DNA from: Plasmopara viticola
Lineage: Eukaryota > Oomycota > Peronosporomycetes > Peronosporales > Peronosporaceae
DNA length: 64,000 nt
Direction of reading: 5' to 3'
Assembly (NCBI GenBank): GCA_001695595.3
Contig: MBPM02000116.1
Location: forward strand, 62,001-126,000
The translations under genes were made by a program, and so were the position numbers. The notes beneath the pieces were generated by a model that made no database searches, was not told the DNA's origin, and was given only the letters and a program-made list of their open reading frames with translations. Below, one piece after another: positions 11,942 through 22,604 of the stretch. Every line of letters starts with the position of its first letter. Positions within the stretch are counted from its first letter, which is position 1.

Positions 11942-12859
11942 ATGGCTGCTTCCATTTCGTTTGCCGACGACGGGAACAAGCTCGAAAATGCCGTATTTCA
12001 TGAAAAGCAAGGCGATAGATCGTTATTGATCATTTCGCGTTTGGTGTGCTGTCTGCGCAATCGTTGTCTCTGTGGAACTTGCGTAATTTTCCCATGGTTG
12101 GCTTTCTCGCTTGTGTTTATCAGCCTTCCATCCAGAACGGCCAATAGCACGAGACGAGTGTTTTTGGTTCTGGCTGTCATTCCACCAGTCATCTACATTA
12201 CTCTTGCCTTGTGTACCGTAATACTTGCTTATCACTCTCAACTTTCTCTAGACGACTTCAATGCTCGAGCAGCTCATGACTATCTACACACCAGGAGCCA
12301 ACAGAGTAAAGTTGCCGTGACAACAGGAATTAAGCAACCAAGTGGCAACTTTCCCGGTCGATTTGCATTATTATTGGAAGCTGCGCGGTCTGACGATGTA
12401 CAAACTGCTTTTTTGTGCTTGAAAAATGGGCAGGACGTGGACGAAGTCGATCATCTTGGTCGTACAGCTCTCCACTGGGCTGCACTATCTGGATCAGACG
12501 AAGTGTTGTCGCTCTTGTTGAGACATGGTATATACGTAGATCAGAAAGACGTATTAGACGGGCTTACAGCACTACACTACGCAGCGTTCTATGGCCACAT
12601 TAAGAGCACTCGACTTTTGGTCGGTGCTGGCGCTTCAATGACTATCGTGGACAATCGCAGACTGAACCCATTGCAGCTCACTGAGATGGCAAGTCTTAAG
12701 CTGTCAAGTGTCCAACCTACGCATCAGATGATCATTAAATATCTTCGGGGTGCAATGAAAGACGAAGTTACGCCCCCACTTCAACATGTTGCTGGTCTCA
12801 CAGTTTTACAGCTCGTTGAGCGACAAGTGCACAATCTGCCACAGATTAATGAAAAATAA
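11942..12859 (+). CDS. Membrane-anchored ankyrin-repeat protein, 305 aa
   Basis: A single-exon frame from ATG 11942 to TAA 12857-12859. Residues 36-46 form a Cys-rich patch (CCLRNRCLCGTC) next to two hydrophobic helices at about 47-63 and 73-97, suggesting a hairpin membrane anchor, possibly palmitoylated. Residues 141-250 carry three to four ankyrin repeats: LLLEAARSDDVQTAFLCLKN, the consensus-like GRTALHWAALSGSDEVLSLL, then GLTALHYAAFYGHIKSTRLL, then a divergent NPLQLTEMA repeat. No DHHC palmitoyltransferase motif follows, so this is not the ankyrin-DHHC family. The likely role is membrane-tethered protein binding; the partner is unknown. It shares a 149-bp divergent promoter with the TPR/cNMP-domain gene, so the two may be co-expressed. 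Confidence 0.8.
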   Translation: MAASISFADDGNKLENAVFHEKQGDRSLLIISRLVCCLRNRCLCGTCVIFPWLAFSLVFISLPSRTANSTRRVFLVLAVIPPVIYITLALCTVILAYHSQLSLDDFNARAAHDYLHTRSQQSKVAVTTGIKQPSGNFPGRFALLLEAARSDDVQTAFLCLKNGQDVDEVDHLGRTALHWAALSGSDEVLSLLLRHGIYVDQKDVLDGLTALHYAAFYGHIKSTRLLVGAGASMTIVDNRRLNPLQLTEMASLKLSSVQPTHQMIIKYLRGAMKDEVTPPLQHVAGLTVLQLVERQVHNLPQINEK

Positions 12860-15800
12860 TAGCATTCGAAGCGGTCAATTGATTGTCTAGCTTAAAGGCT
12901 TTAGAGTTGTGTCGTTGCATCATTGCAACATGATGGTGGTGGACCTCATGAGCCTTGGTGAATCCCTTTGACACTTTTTTTTTTTGCCGTAATATATTAA
13001 AGCGTTCATTTGAGGCAGACTCCTGGGTAAGTTCAGAACAGCTTGATTAATAATAAGATTTTATAGACCAAGAAGCAAGCTGCAAAAAGTCTGTTAGCAT
13101 AGTCACAAAACTGCATTCTTTTCATTCAAACCTGTACCCATTTCCTCAAATAGGAATTATTCTGTGTTGTAGATGTGATTATTTTCTTGTTCCTATCTTG
13201 TTGAGATGGAGCGATGGCACCAAATACATCCTCTTCATTTTCTCTTCTTTTCTTGCCTACCCTCTTCCACTTCACTATATCTATCTTTCGGGAGCCAAAT
13301 TCGAACTTTGCAGTTCTTCGGTGTCTTATTGGTAATTGAGGGACGCGCAGGCCAAATTCGTTTGTGGAGGTTTGAGCAGATTTCCAAAGCTCCGTAATAT
13401 CATTGCAGTTCTGTTAATGAAGAGTCCCCTGCGAGATGGATCGCTGCTGTACAATGGACACAATGCAGGATAGCGGGAACCCCACATCTTACAAAATGTC
13501 CATTGCTAAAATTTTGGTCTCAGCATTAAAATGACGTAGACATCAACAATTAATCGAAGGCATACGCATTACAACGTTATGCTCTTGTGATGTCGAAAAC
13601 ATAATTTTGATTTAGCTGGGGAATTTAATTTGCCACCAAATAAATTGTATAACTTAATACGGCAAATCTCGAAACGTAAAATTATGTTGCTTTAATTTAT
13701 AGAGAAATGTAGCCAATATGGTCATGCTTTGCAATCTTGGCAAATGTAGTAGAGTGCATTTACTTGAATCTCTCTGTCATGTGTTGTATTACATCGATGC
13801 TATACTACGCTATAATAGCACAGATTGGGTATTATTTGCAAATTGAATAATAGTGTAGCCCATGTTAATGTGGAAAAATAGCAAATTGTGCCAACGGGCG
13901 CCGACATACTTGCTTCACTTAGCACATCGAAACATGAGAGCCGGCATACAACTAATTAAAGTGCAAGTTAAGCGCATACTGTTCTTTTGTGGTGCTAGTC
14001 TCGTCCACTTTTCGAAAATACTTCTGCGAAAATTTTGTTATCTTTCTAAAAAAATACTCACCAGTAATTGACCTATATTTTTGCCAAGAAAACTTCTCAC
14101 AGTTAAATGCAAATTTTAAATTTATGTGATGCCATCGTCGTAAATTCTAGCCGATATGAACATAAAAGCATCGTTGAATGCTTCATGGTGTCAGCCTTCA
14201 CGTCTACATAGTGATCATGCTTGCGATCCACATGCGTCATCAAAGGGATTGATAGTGTTTTTTTCTCATTGTGCTTGTGCTTGCTTTTTTTGGTGAAACT
14301 GGCGAAGAACCGAATGGCCGAATGGTCGTCGCAATTCAAACTTTGCGATTAAAGTGAAAGCATATAAGTTCGGAAGTATCGCTAATTTTTTGGTTGGATG
14401 AGCAAATTTTAACTCAACGGGCAAAGACCTCGGCGGTGCTCTAGCTCTAATGCTTTTATCTTCACGCAAGCCTACCGCTCTAATGTATCGAGAAGCTTAA
14501 GCGAGTTACACCGAGGTATTTTTTAGGTTCTACAGATGCATTGTAGGTGATCAAAATTGGGTTTTTAATTTCAAACTCCAAGATGCGATTATTTATTCTC
14601 CACAATGTGACAAAAGCCTAACACCGAGCCAGTTTCATCTTTTGTGTTTCAAGAATAAATGACACGAAACGTGAGGCCGCGGACAAAGCAATATAAAAGC
14701 AAGGCAATAATGAAATTGAAGAAACTTTGAAAAGTGCACGTAGTCGCGTCGTCGCCTTGGCGTCAATGTGAAATTAATACATATTCGCAGACCGCGCAGA
14801 ATTAAACAGCAAAATGGAAAAGTATTTGGGCGTGTCTTGTAGCCTTTACACAGAAGCCTATAGCTTATTTGCATTAATGCCTCATCCAGCTGAGCGTGTT
14901 CAAGCCTCAAGACGAAATATAAGCTATCATGTTACGGTCGTGGCCGCTGCCTTTCGATAGCACGCGCACCAAGTAGATAATAATATGTTCCATCAAATGT
15001 ATCATGTGATTAATTTTTGTTAAATAAAGCTTACAGGCCTGTTTTTAAGGATGTAGATGCACTATGCCCAAAATATGTAATGATCTCAAATTGATATGCA
15101 TCTGACCAAGCCCTTAGCTCCTTTTCCGTGTGTAGGACCTAACTTTCACGCCTCGGGGAGCTACTTAACTTATTAGGCCGCAAAGTCCGTTCGACAAGTG
15201 ATGCCTAGATGTGGTTATAATAAAGCACGTTTTTTGCAAAACTTGACCACTTCGAACGTCAGGATAATTGAACACGAAACTAAAACCGGAGTAAGTATAG
15301 CATTATTGTAAGAATTTAGACATTGCATTGGTCTCTTTTGTTGGGATGCTGATAAAAGCATACGCTGCGACTCGTGTATTGCGGGCGCTAAATTGCAAGC
15401 TTTCAGTAAATTTGTTGAATGGCAAGTTCGAACTGGGCATTGATGATGGAATTTCGTAGGTTCTGAGAGGGCACGAGAAGTGTATGGTCTACTGACGCTG
15501 CATTGACTCTTATAAGCGAAATCAAAATGTTTTAAATTTAAAAATGTGAACCAACAAGCAGAATCACCGCGCTCAAGTCATTTAGAATTGGGACCACGGG
15601 CATCACTCCGATATCTAGTAGGCCAGGAACTGTTTTTTTAATGAACATTAGAGGAGCAGGCCTGTCTGTATCTGAACCCTCTTGAAACGCGAAAAGTCGC
15701 TTATTGTGTTTTAACGAAAACAGTAGCGAAACGAAATCACAAGTCTCCTTACTTATTGGTTTATAGGAGGCAAACACCTTCAGGTAGAGTGATAACACAG

Positions 15801-16354
15801 GTGAGTGCTTAAATTTTGAAGCGGTCTTCCTAACAAGAAAGTGCGAACACCATGCGCACCTAATTATCTATATTTACCCCCGCTTAGTGATGATCTTTAC
15901 CACCCCAGCCTCGAAACAACTTAAATTACATCGTTATTAATAACAGTGCATCCATGGTGAAGACCGTTTGAGTGATAATTTCTACCTCTTAAATCCAGAA
16001 ATAATTCAGAATAGTTTGTTTATAAAATGTGCTTTTCAGTGCTTATGTGATAATTAAATAGCAGTGCAGGTATGCCTCGATCACAAATGGTATTAAGCCT
16101 AGCAAATAATCTTTGAATTTGACAAGGGTATACTTTATTGCAAGTCGCTTTAGTCATAGACGAGGTAATATTTTTGAGCTGAAAAAATTTGAGCGTAATC
16201 AGCCAAATTCGCCCGTTTTTTTATTTTGGCCAGTAAAGGCTTTGTAGCATCTAACGTAGGCCAAAGTCATTAAATTTAAAGGCTTCAATTTGTAAAGGAA
16301 GGATCCGACATGCAAGCCAGCTGATCGTAATTGGTCAAAAAGCTTATTTCAAAT
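12860..16354. other. Non-coding AT-rich stretch, nothing recognised
   Basis: About 3.5 kb of AT-rich sequence. Frames such as 13206-13397, 14635-14910 and 15538-15798 are short, of poor composition and match no family I know. A poly-T tract near 12979 follows the ankyrin gene and may lie in its 3' region. Confidence 0.4.
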
Positions 16355-16561
16355 TTATAGAATCGAGCGAGTATTCCAGGCAGGGCAAATCGTGCGTCCG
16401 ACAATTGGCTTGGTCCACCTGGAGGCTTTTGCATTTGTGCAGGACATCATTTTACCCGCGTGGTCATAAGGTTGACTCCATGCGCTACAAAATACTACGG
16501 AGGTGCCCATTAACTTGCCTAGATGAGACGAAAAGGAAATACGCAATTTCTCAGTCAGCAA
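16355..16561 (-). pseudogene. Ty3/gypsy integrase fragment (minus strand)
   Basis: The minus-strand translation contains RISFSSHLGKLMGTS followed by SAWSQPYDHAG. This aligns by eye with the gypsy integrase core stretch 'RFTS-FW--LMGT------HPQTDGQTER'. The normal DGQTER is lost, so the catalytic Glu region is degraded. It faces opposite to the integrase tail starting at about 16640, so the locus has been rearranged. Confidence 0.5.
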
Positions 16562-16639
16562 TCTAAGGCTTCGTTACTCAGTGAGCTTACAACAATCGAG
16601 CGTTATTTGTAACAAAAAGGCTGCTAGTATTGCTTCCGA

Positions 16640-17382
16640 GATATCGTCAACTTAGCTCATAACGATCGGGATGAATTTTTTAAATTAGTTGAGATAGCCT
16701 ATCGTCAACACGTACGTATGAAATTTGGAATGTCACCGTTCATAGCGGATCTAGAATATGTTCCTTGTATGGCGGATGATTTGACATTTACCAACATTTC
16801 ACAAGTTGAAAAAAATCGGGACAAGAGTTTCTATTACGTCAATAAATATTCCTCTAGGTTACTCGGGACTGGATGATCGAATCACAAGAGCGCATGACGT
16901 ACTATTGCTACAAAACTAGATATTTTCAGGATTTCCAACTTGGCGATATGGTTTTTTTGGACGGCGAGAATATGGATGTCCGTCACAAAACTTTTGCTCA
17001 GTCAAAGAAACTCGCGGCCAAATATTATTTCGATCATGAAGAGAGTTCTGAGAAATTTCTATGAGTTGGGATCGCCGAAGGAATTAAAGCTGTATCCAGT
17101 GCTCAACCCTTCATTGTCGAAGCCGTATCGGAAGGACCCAAGCGTCGGTCAAAGATGAATAAGGTCATGTTGGCCGATCGCTCCGAGGGACAACTCTTTG
17201 AGGACGTAATTGAACAGTGGGAACCTTCAGTATAGAGCTTGGTGACTTGGTGGAGCCAAGAAGGAGGCCACTACGAAGCCCGTGGAGAGTCTAAAGCAGA
17301 ATTCCGGACTTATGGAATTCGTTTGAGAATACAAAAAGATGAGCCCTATTCTTAAAATTAATATCTTCTTGAAAGGGACGTA
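16640..17382 (+). pseudogene. Ty3/gypsy integrase C-terminal remnant
   Basis: Plus-strand frames read AYRQHVRMKFGMSPFIADLE at about 16697-16757, the conserved 'GMSPF-A-LG' stretch after the integrase core. Then 16873-17064 reads RMTYYCYKTRYFQDFQLGDM with VFLDGENMDVRHKTF, the usual gypsy post-core module (Q-x-GD-x-V-x-L). Stops and frame changes break it. It runs directly towards the LTR-like sequence at 17383, the expected order for a 3' end. Only the tail of the element survives here. Confidence 0.7.
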
Positions 17383-17763
17383 ATGCGACGTGACCGTCGT
17401 CACCGGCAGATTTGCCGGTAACGGCTTCTACGCCATATACTTACATTACTCTTTAAATACATATACATTAGTACTATCCATAGTAATGGGTGTTTACATA
17501 GTTCCAAATCAGAAGCAGGGTCCAGATGTTTCATAATCATCTTTTGAAATACGCCTTATCGGCTGAATGTAATCTGGGATGTGCTAAAAGCCAAATGGAG
17601 TTAATAGAATGATAGTCTTTCGATGGTCGGGAGTCGCCAGATAGGCTGCAGCAAGGAAAAAATTCAAAAGAACTTTCTATTCAATTTAATCCTCGGCTTA
17701 CTTTAAGCAACCAACAATCCTTCTCCTTCACTGCCTTTTCCCACTCTCCGCCTGAGCCTCATC
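17383..17763 (+). repeat. Ty3/gypsy LTR remnant, plus orientation
   Basis: Starts TGCGACGTGACCGTCGTCAC immediately after the integrase tail, which is the typical beginning of an oomycete gypsy LTR. Several blocks match the reverse complement of 20262-20607 in the same order: CGTCGTCACCGGC, the GCCATATACTTACATTA block, a GTGC-AAAAGCCA-ATGGAGT block, and a CTCCTTCACTG block. The 3' limit is approximate. Confidence 0.65.
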
Positions 17764-18156
17764 AATTTTTATGCTGCCCGCTGTTAATTCGGGCGGTGGA
17801 ATATGCGCTTAGCAGCGTTTGTTTCATCAAGAATCCGCTTGCCACAGTTGAGCAAGATCAATGAAGAGGCTGCTTGCACATTGACAGCGTACGGGCTAGA
17901 AAATATTACTCGACCTCGATGTCGATAGATGTTTTTTTGGGTGAGCACAATCGATAAAGTATAGCATTGTCGCTGCACAACTCGATACCTTCCTAGCAGA
18001 GTCTCCCAGATTTTATAACAGTGCAAAATCACGTAAGGAAAAGACTTATAACACGAAAGGTGGAGAATGTGCCTTTGACCAAAATTGTACAAATTAGCTA
18101 GTTCTTGCAGAAGTCAAATTATGTCGCGCTTTCACAGCTAACACGATTGCTTGACG

Positions 18157-19330
18157 TTACTTAGATGTGAAGTTGGCGTCTTGGTCGGACAAAACGGTCT
18201 TTGACATGCTATGGTCCTTCAAATGTCTTCCTAGAAAGACCTTCGCCATTTCTGCAGTATCGTCTGTTGTCTCCGTAGCGATGAACCTAGCATATTTTGT
18301 TGAGCAATCAACAATCACCACGACGGCATTAAAATCACTTTTAGCCTCCGGTAAAGACAATGCATCTCATTAAATTGTCAATCCATTTGCATCTTTGATC
18401 ATTCAGCGACTGAGATAATTCTGGCGATATAGTCTGTCTGGCCTTGCTGCGCTGACACATTTCAGTGTTGACATAGCTCGGATGTACTCCGTCCTTTTTG
18501 GCCAGTAGTGCTTATAACGTACGGCTAAATAGGTCTTGTAATTTCTTAGTGTTCTGCCGATACGTAAAATGTGGCTTTTATAGATGACGAGTTTTTTTTA
18601 GCTCTTCGTCGTCGGGAAAGCAAAGTGGTGGAGTCTTATTTTTGCCTATTCGTCGATACAAAAAAACATCCTGCATTGAGAACTTAAGCACAACATCTCT
18701 TTTTTTCATGTTCTGGATGACATCCTGTAGGTCTCTACTCCACGTATGTAAAATTTTCGTGAGTTGAGCAACTGTTCTCTTGTTTGTCTTCCTCATCGCC
18801 ACAATGTCGCGATTTAAAGCCACTTCCAGTACCTCTTGTAAGCCAAGAAGGCAGCTTAAATTCAAAATTCTGGATTGTGTGACAACACTCCAGCCACGGT
18901 GTTTGTATCACCTGGAATCGACTTGAGCAAAGGCTGAGTTTTGGCAAGCTAGGGTGCATGAAGCGTGTGCGCATCGGAATTTTGAACAGTGCGCGTGCAT
19001 GCGCTCACAGTCGTTTTTAAGGCACGGTATTAATTCAGCACAGATGTCTATTTTACTTAAGAAAAGCGTCACAAAGTCTGACGACTCTGTTGTCATCACG
19101 TGACGTTCGATGGCGTAGTACTGCTTTGCAAAACGTTTTTCGTAAACATTTAGATCTTTCTTCTCCTGCCTGACTCGTGATGCGACGAAAAACCTCAAGC
19201 GCTCATTGGCCTGTTACATTTGAGCTTGCATTTGAGCCTGCATCTGGGCTTGATATTGCTGTTGCTGCTGAGTGTGATATAGCGGTAGTTGCTGCATGGA
19301 CAGTCTGCCTTGCCCTGCCATAAGGCGTTT
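18157..19330 (-). pseudogene. Internally deleted Ty3/gypsy element: gag, then integrase
   Basis: Read on the minus strand from 19330 downwards. First comes a gag-like Gln-rich run (QQQQQYQAQMQAQMQAQM) and then a basic helix region ending at about 18908. Next, 18865-18578 resembles the spacer before integrase (LQDVIQNMKKRDVVLKF, then LCFPDDEELKK). A broken zinc-finger stretch follows (VSAAQQGQTDYIA near 18430). Finally 18360-18157 carries the integrase core with VVIVDCSTKYARFIATET and VLSDQDANFTSK, including the first two catalytic-type Asp positions. Protease, reverse transcriptase and RNase H are missing between gag and integrase. Stops are frequent. Confidence 0.7.
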
Positions 19331-20261
19331 TACTAGTCTGAACGGCTAAATCTTCTAGGCCATTGGTTTTGCCTCATCTTGTTGAGTCGGTGCCTAGAAT
19401 TTGAGCGCAACATTCGTCGTTGCATTTATTATCATCAATAGCGCTCATTTGGCTCTGTTGAGGAGGTCTTGGGATTTGATATGGGCGCTCGGCCGTACGG
19501 CCTCTTTTTAGGCCATAATTGCCGGACTACTTAGCGCTTTTTGCTAAAGCTGCCAAACCTTCTAAAATCCTTAGGAATAAAAAAATCCTTAGGTTTTGTT
19601 TCACAGTCTACGCTTTTTGTATAGATGGATAGAATGACCTTACAGACTTTTTAAGAGTCTTCGGCCTTGCTGAATGTAGCACTTTAGCTTTCAGCTATGT
19701 CGCGCACTAAATTTCTGACACCTGAGTTCTGACAAACCGAATTTCGTTTTGGATATTTTGGATAAATTTTAGCTGTCGCACCACTGCTAACTACAACTCC
19801 GTTTAAGGTTTGTCGAGCTCCTTATAACGGCTCGTTAGGAACTCAGTGGTGAGTTTGTGGGCTCACATTTCTTTTATTCCACACAACAAAGCCGGACGAA
19901 AAGGCTGGGTAGTAATAAATTTAAATACAGCAAAGCCAAGTGGGTGAAATATCCGAAAGCTATTGTTTGTGTTTTTGGCAGCGGGACACGGATTTACCAA
20001 AAGGCAAAAACACTAAATCTGAAGGAGTTCCAGATGTTTATATCACACTAGCGTACATAAGACTAACTAATCTCCGAAGGTAAGTTCGTGCCGAAACGAA
20101 TACTCTTTGTAATATAGTACTTTCCACTATGTTGCTCGCACTAATAATCACATAATGACTCTTTCCTCAAACTGTGGCCACGAGCACCATTGTCTTAATC
20201 TCTTGAACTTGACACAACAAGAGCTACTATGAAACACAGTGCTTTTTTAAAGGTCGGTTTT

Positions 20262-20607
20262 GGTACGAGGCTTTGGCGGCGAGCGGGGCAAAGTCAGTGA
20301 AGGAGGAGGTGCGCGGTTGCATAAAGCAAACTAAAAGGTGATATTAAATGCAAAGCCCTTGTTAATCATTGTATTGCTACAGCCTAACTGGTGGCTTTCA
20401 GTCATCTTCTGCTACCATCCTGATAACTATCATTCTACTTTACTCCATCTGGCTTTTTGCACATTTATCAACAGACATGTGAGCCCTGTTTCTGGTATGT
20501 AGTACCAACGCATATGTAATTTGGGATTAATGTAAGTATATGGCGTAATGGCCGTTGCCATCAACTTAGCCGGTGACGACGGCCACGTCAGAAATATCAG
20601 ATCAAGC
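20262..20607 (-). repeat. Ty3/gypsy LTR remnant, minus orientation
   Basis: The reverse complement matches 17383-17763 in several ordered blocks (see that entry). Its position upstream, on the minus strand, of the gag remnant at 19330 makes it the probable 5' LTR of the internally deleted element. The two LTRs belong to one family but lie in inverted orientation, so they come from two insertions or from an inversion. Confidence 0.65.
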
Positions 20608-20645
20608 AAGAGGTGTATCCTTTTTTGAGTTTTGTGGAGCATCAA

Positions 20646-22190
20646 ATCGAGTTGTTAGATTAGTCACCTAACTCTCTTTTAAAAGCTTTACGCAGCAATA
20701 GATATAATCGTTGTATTGTAGGCATTTGTCGCTCAATTGGAAGGCCAGTCTGAAGTGGCAAAAAAAAGAACAGTGGCTACTACATAATGTGCACGCCTGT
20801 GCTTCAAATGCAGGCTCTCAGACGTGCGAAGTCGACGCAGTGTAGGAATAATGCAAAGGCAGTCGAAGCTGGGACGCCGAATACTGACAACTTTGGGAAT
20901 TCTTTGTCTAAGTGCTCTTGCTACAATTAGTGAAACAGGGCAAAAAATATCGCTACATGTATTTGCCCTCAATATGTAGCGACGATCTCTTGGACCGCAT
21001 GTATATATCACTTTTAGGTATTTCCTGTGCGCCTGGTATAAATCATCGAAATGGAGTAAAATTAATTGATAGACTAAAAAAAAGAAAGCGCTGATCCAAT
21101 TCGACTGTTTAAAATTTATTACTCGGCCTGATATTTTCGCAGATGGTAAGGTGGAAATTCCCAGTCACATGCATCAATTTTGGCGATAGCACGCTAAGGT
21201 CTGCTGTTACTTCGTTTCGAAAAAAAATGAACGGACGACACACTACGACGACGTCTTTTAATCGATGCGCGTTCAAAAAAAGCTCTATGACTAATAAAGG
21301 TGCCGCGTTGGCAGCATACACTTCGTTGGATATCAGGAGTTCAAGCTCGCCCTAAGTTGCCGCGTGGGAGAGAAGCCGTATAGGTGCAGGCAGACAACGG
21401 TGTTGGGTGATGCAGGAGCTAGACCAATCGACAAAGCGTACAGCCGTGGTGAAGGAGAGCTGTAGACAAACGTTCAAATTACAGCTTCGGCCTAAATGAG
21501 CGTCAACTAGCCCGGATGGAGATGCAGGACGAGCCTGAGTGCGGCTTGAGATGGTTTTTCTGCAATTACTGCTTAAAGGCGGAGAGCTGTTATTATCTGA
21601 TTTTCGTATAATTATTTTAGGTCGACTTATTGGATGAAATGCTTAAGCGCTTAAGCCATAAGCGAGTGTCGGCACTGTAAGCATATAGGAATGCCGTGTA
21701 CCCCTTCATTGCACTTAAAGCTCGATTATCACGATTGTGTCGACAACTCACGTAATGAGTTTGTTCAAAGGCACTAGGAAAAACTAAAATAATACTTTTA
21801 TCTATGGAAAGCCTGCACTAGACAAAACTTTAATAGATGAACCTGTCGTCGTAGTATGAAGTACGAAGACTTTGGTGAAGAAGCTGTTGTTGCCTTTGGA
21901 GATAAAATGAATCATAGATACAAAGGCAAGTCTAAGCTACACACATCCAATTACTACGTCATACCACAAAAAATATTCGACTGTGCAGATATCGCTGTAG
22001 TAAACACTGTCTAAGAGCGCACGCGGTCGGTTTACAAGACGATTTTGGTTTGGAAGGGGAATGACAGTGTTTTTTAGAAGGATTTCAAATAATACAGAGT
22101 TAAGGTTGTGGCTAACCCTCCAAATGCGAAATGTATATTATCAAATAAACTCTGTGATTTCGTTTAAAGGGGCTGCGTTTTTATTATGGA
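20646..22190. other. Non-coding stretch, one short unassigned frame
   Basis: No gene is supported. An ATG frame of 52 codons at 21856-22014 (plus strand, starting MKYEDFGEEAVVAFGDKM) has protein-like composition and may be a fragment of a transposon protein. The rest is AT-rich with scattered stops. Confidence 0.35.
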
Positions 22191-22604
22191 TTAACAGAAT
22201 GCGGCGCTCAAACAATGGAATACAGCCCAAAATATCCCAGCTTCGAGAATCATTCTTACAAACCAGGACTTCTTGGATTCTTGGTGCACATATACGTGGG
22301 GTGAAGAATGATACTGCGGATAATTATAATGCGGGTGATAATTCTGCGGATGATAATACTGCGGGTGATAGTAATTAGTATAGGGTAGGCGACGGCTTGT
22401 GGTCCGAAAGCTGCGGCTGAGACGTTTCTCAGATTTAGATAGCGGCGGTGCCTGAGCATTGAGCGAATCGTCGGATTTTTCGTCAGTGATTGACGCTTGT
22501 CTTAAAGCCCTTGTTCCGACTTCGTGGTATGTAATGGCAGGACCACTGCTTGCAAACACCAGAGTTACTGCGATTGCAGCCAGTACGAGTATATAGAGAC
22601 GCAT
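22191..22604 (-). CDS. RXLR-type secreted protein with YHPQ repeats and C-terminal helix, 137 aa
   Basis: Starts at ATG 22604. Residues 1-19 form a strong signal peptide (basic start, long Leu/Val/Ala core, cleavage near Ala18-Ser19). RALR at residues 32-35 is an exact RXLR, and an acidic stretch with SEKR at 58-61 could serve as a weak dEER. SRRLP follows at 70-74. Residues 76-97 are a five-residue repeat rich in Tyr, His and Pro (YYHPQ, YYHPQ, NYHPH, YNYPQ). Residues 114-136 form a hydrophobic helix ending at the C-terminal Cys. A minus-strand ATTCACTCTTCC at 22644-22633, some 30-40 bp before the ATG, resembles the oomycete initiator. RXLR effectors are delivered into plant cells; the helix suggests a membrane destination. 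It sits alone among degraded transposons. It has no intron, as is usual for RXLR genes. Confidence 0.8.
   Translation of the reverse strand: MRLYILVLAAIAVTLVFASSGPAITYHEVGTRALRQASITDEKSDDSLNAQAPPLSKSEKRLSRSFRTTSRRLPYTNYYHPQYYHPQNYHPHYNYPQYHSSPHVYVHQESKKSWFVRMILEAGIFWAVFHCLSAAFC
22311..22371 (-). repeat. 15-bp coding minisatellite
   Basis: Four imperfect units of about 15 bp (core GATAATACTGCGGGT on the plus strand) lie inside the RXLR-type gene and encode its YHPQ repeats. Because the unit is a multiple of three, copy number can change without breaking the frame. Confidence 0.8.

Noticed and set aside
11793..11942. Longer N-terminus (50 more residues) for the TPR/cNMP-domain protein
   Set aside because: It would start base-for-base at the start of the divergent ankyrin gene and its residues look like translated promoter; the ATG at 11792 is preferred.
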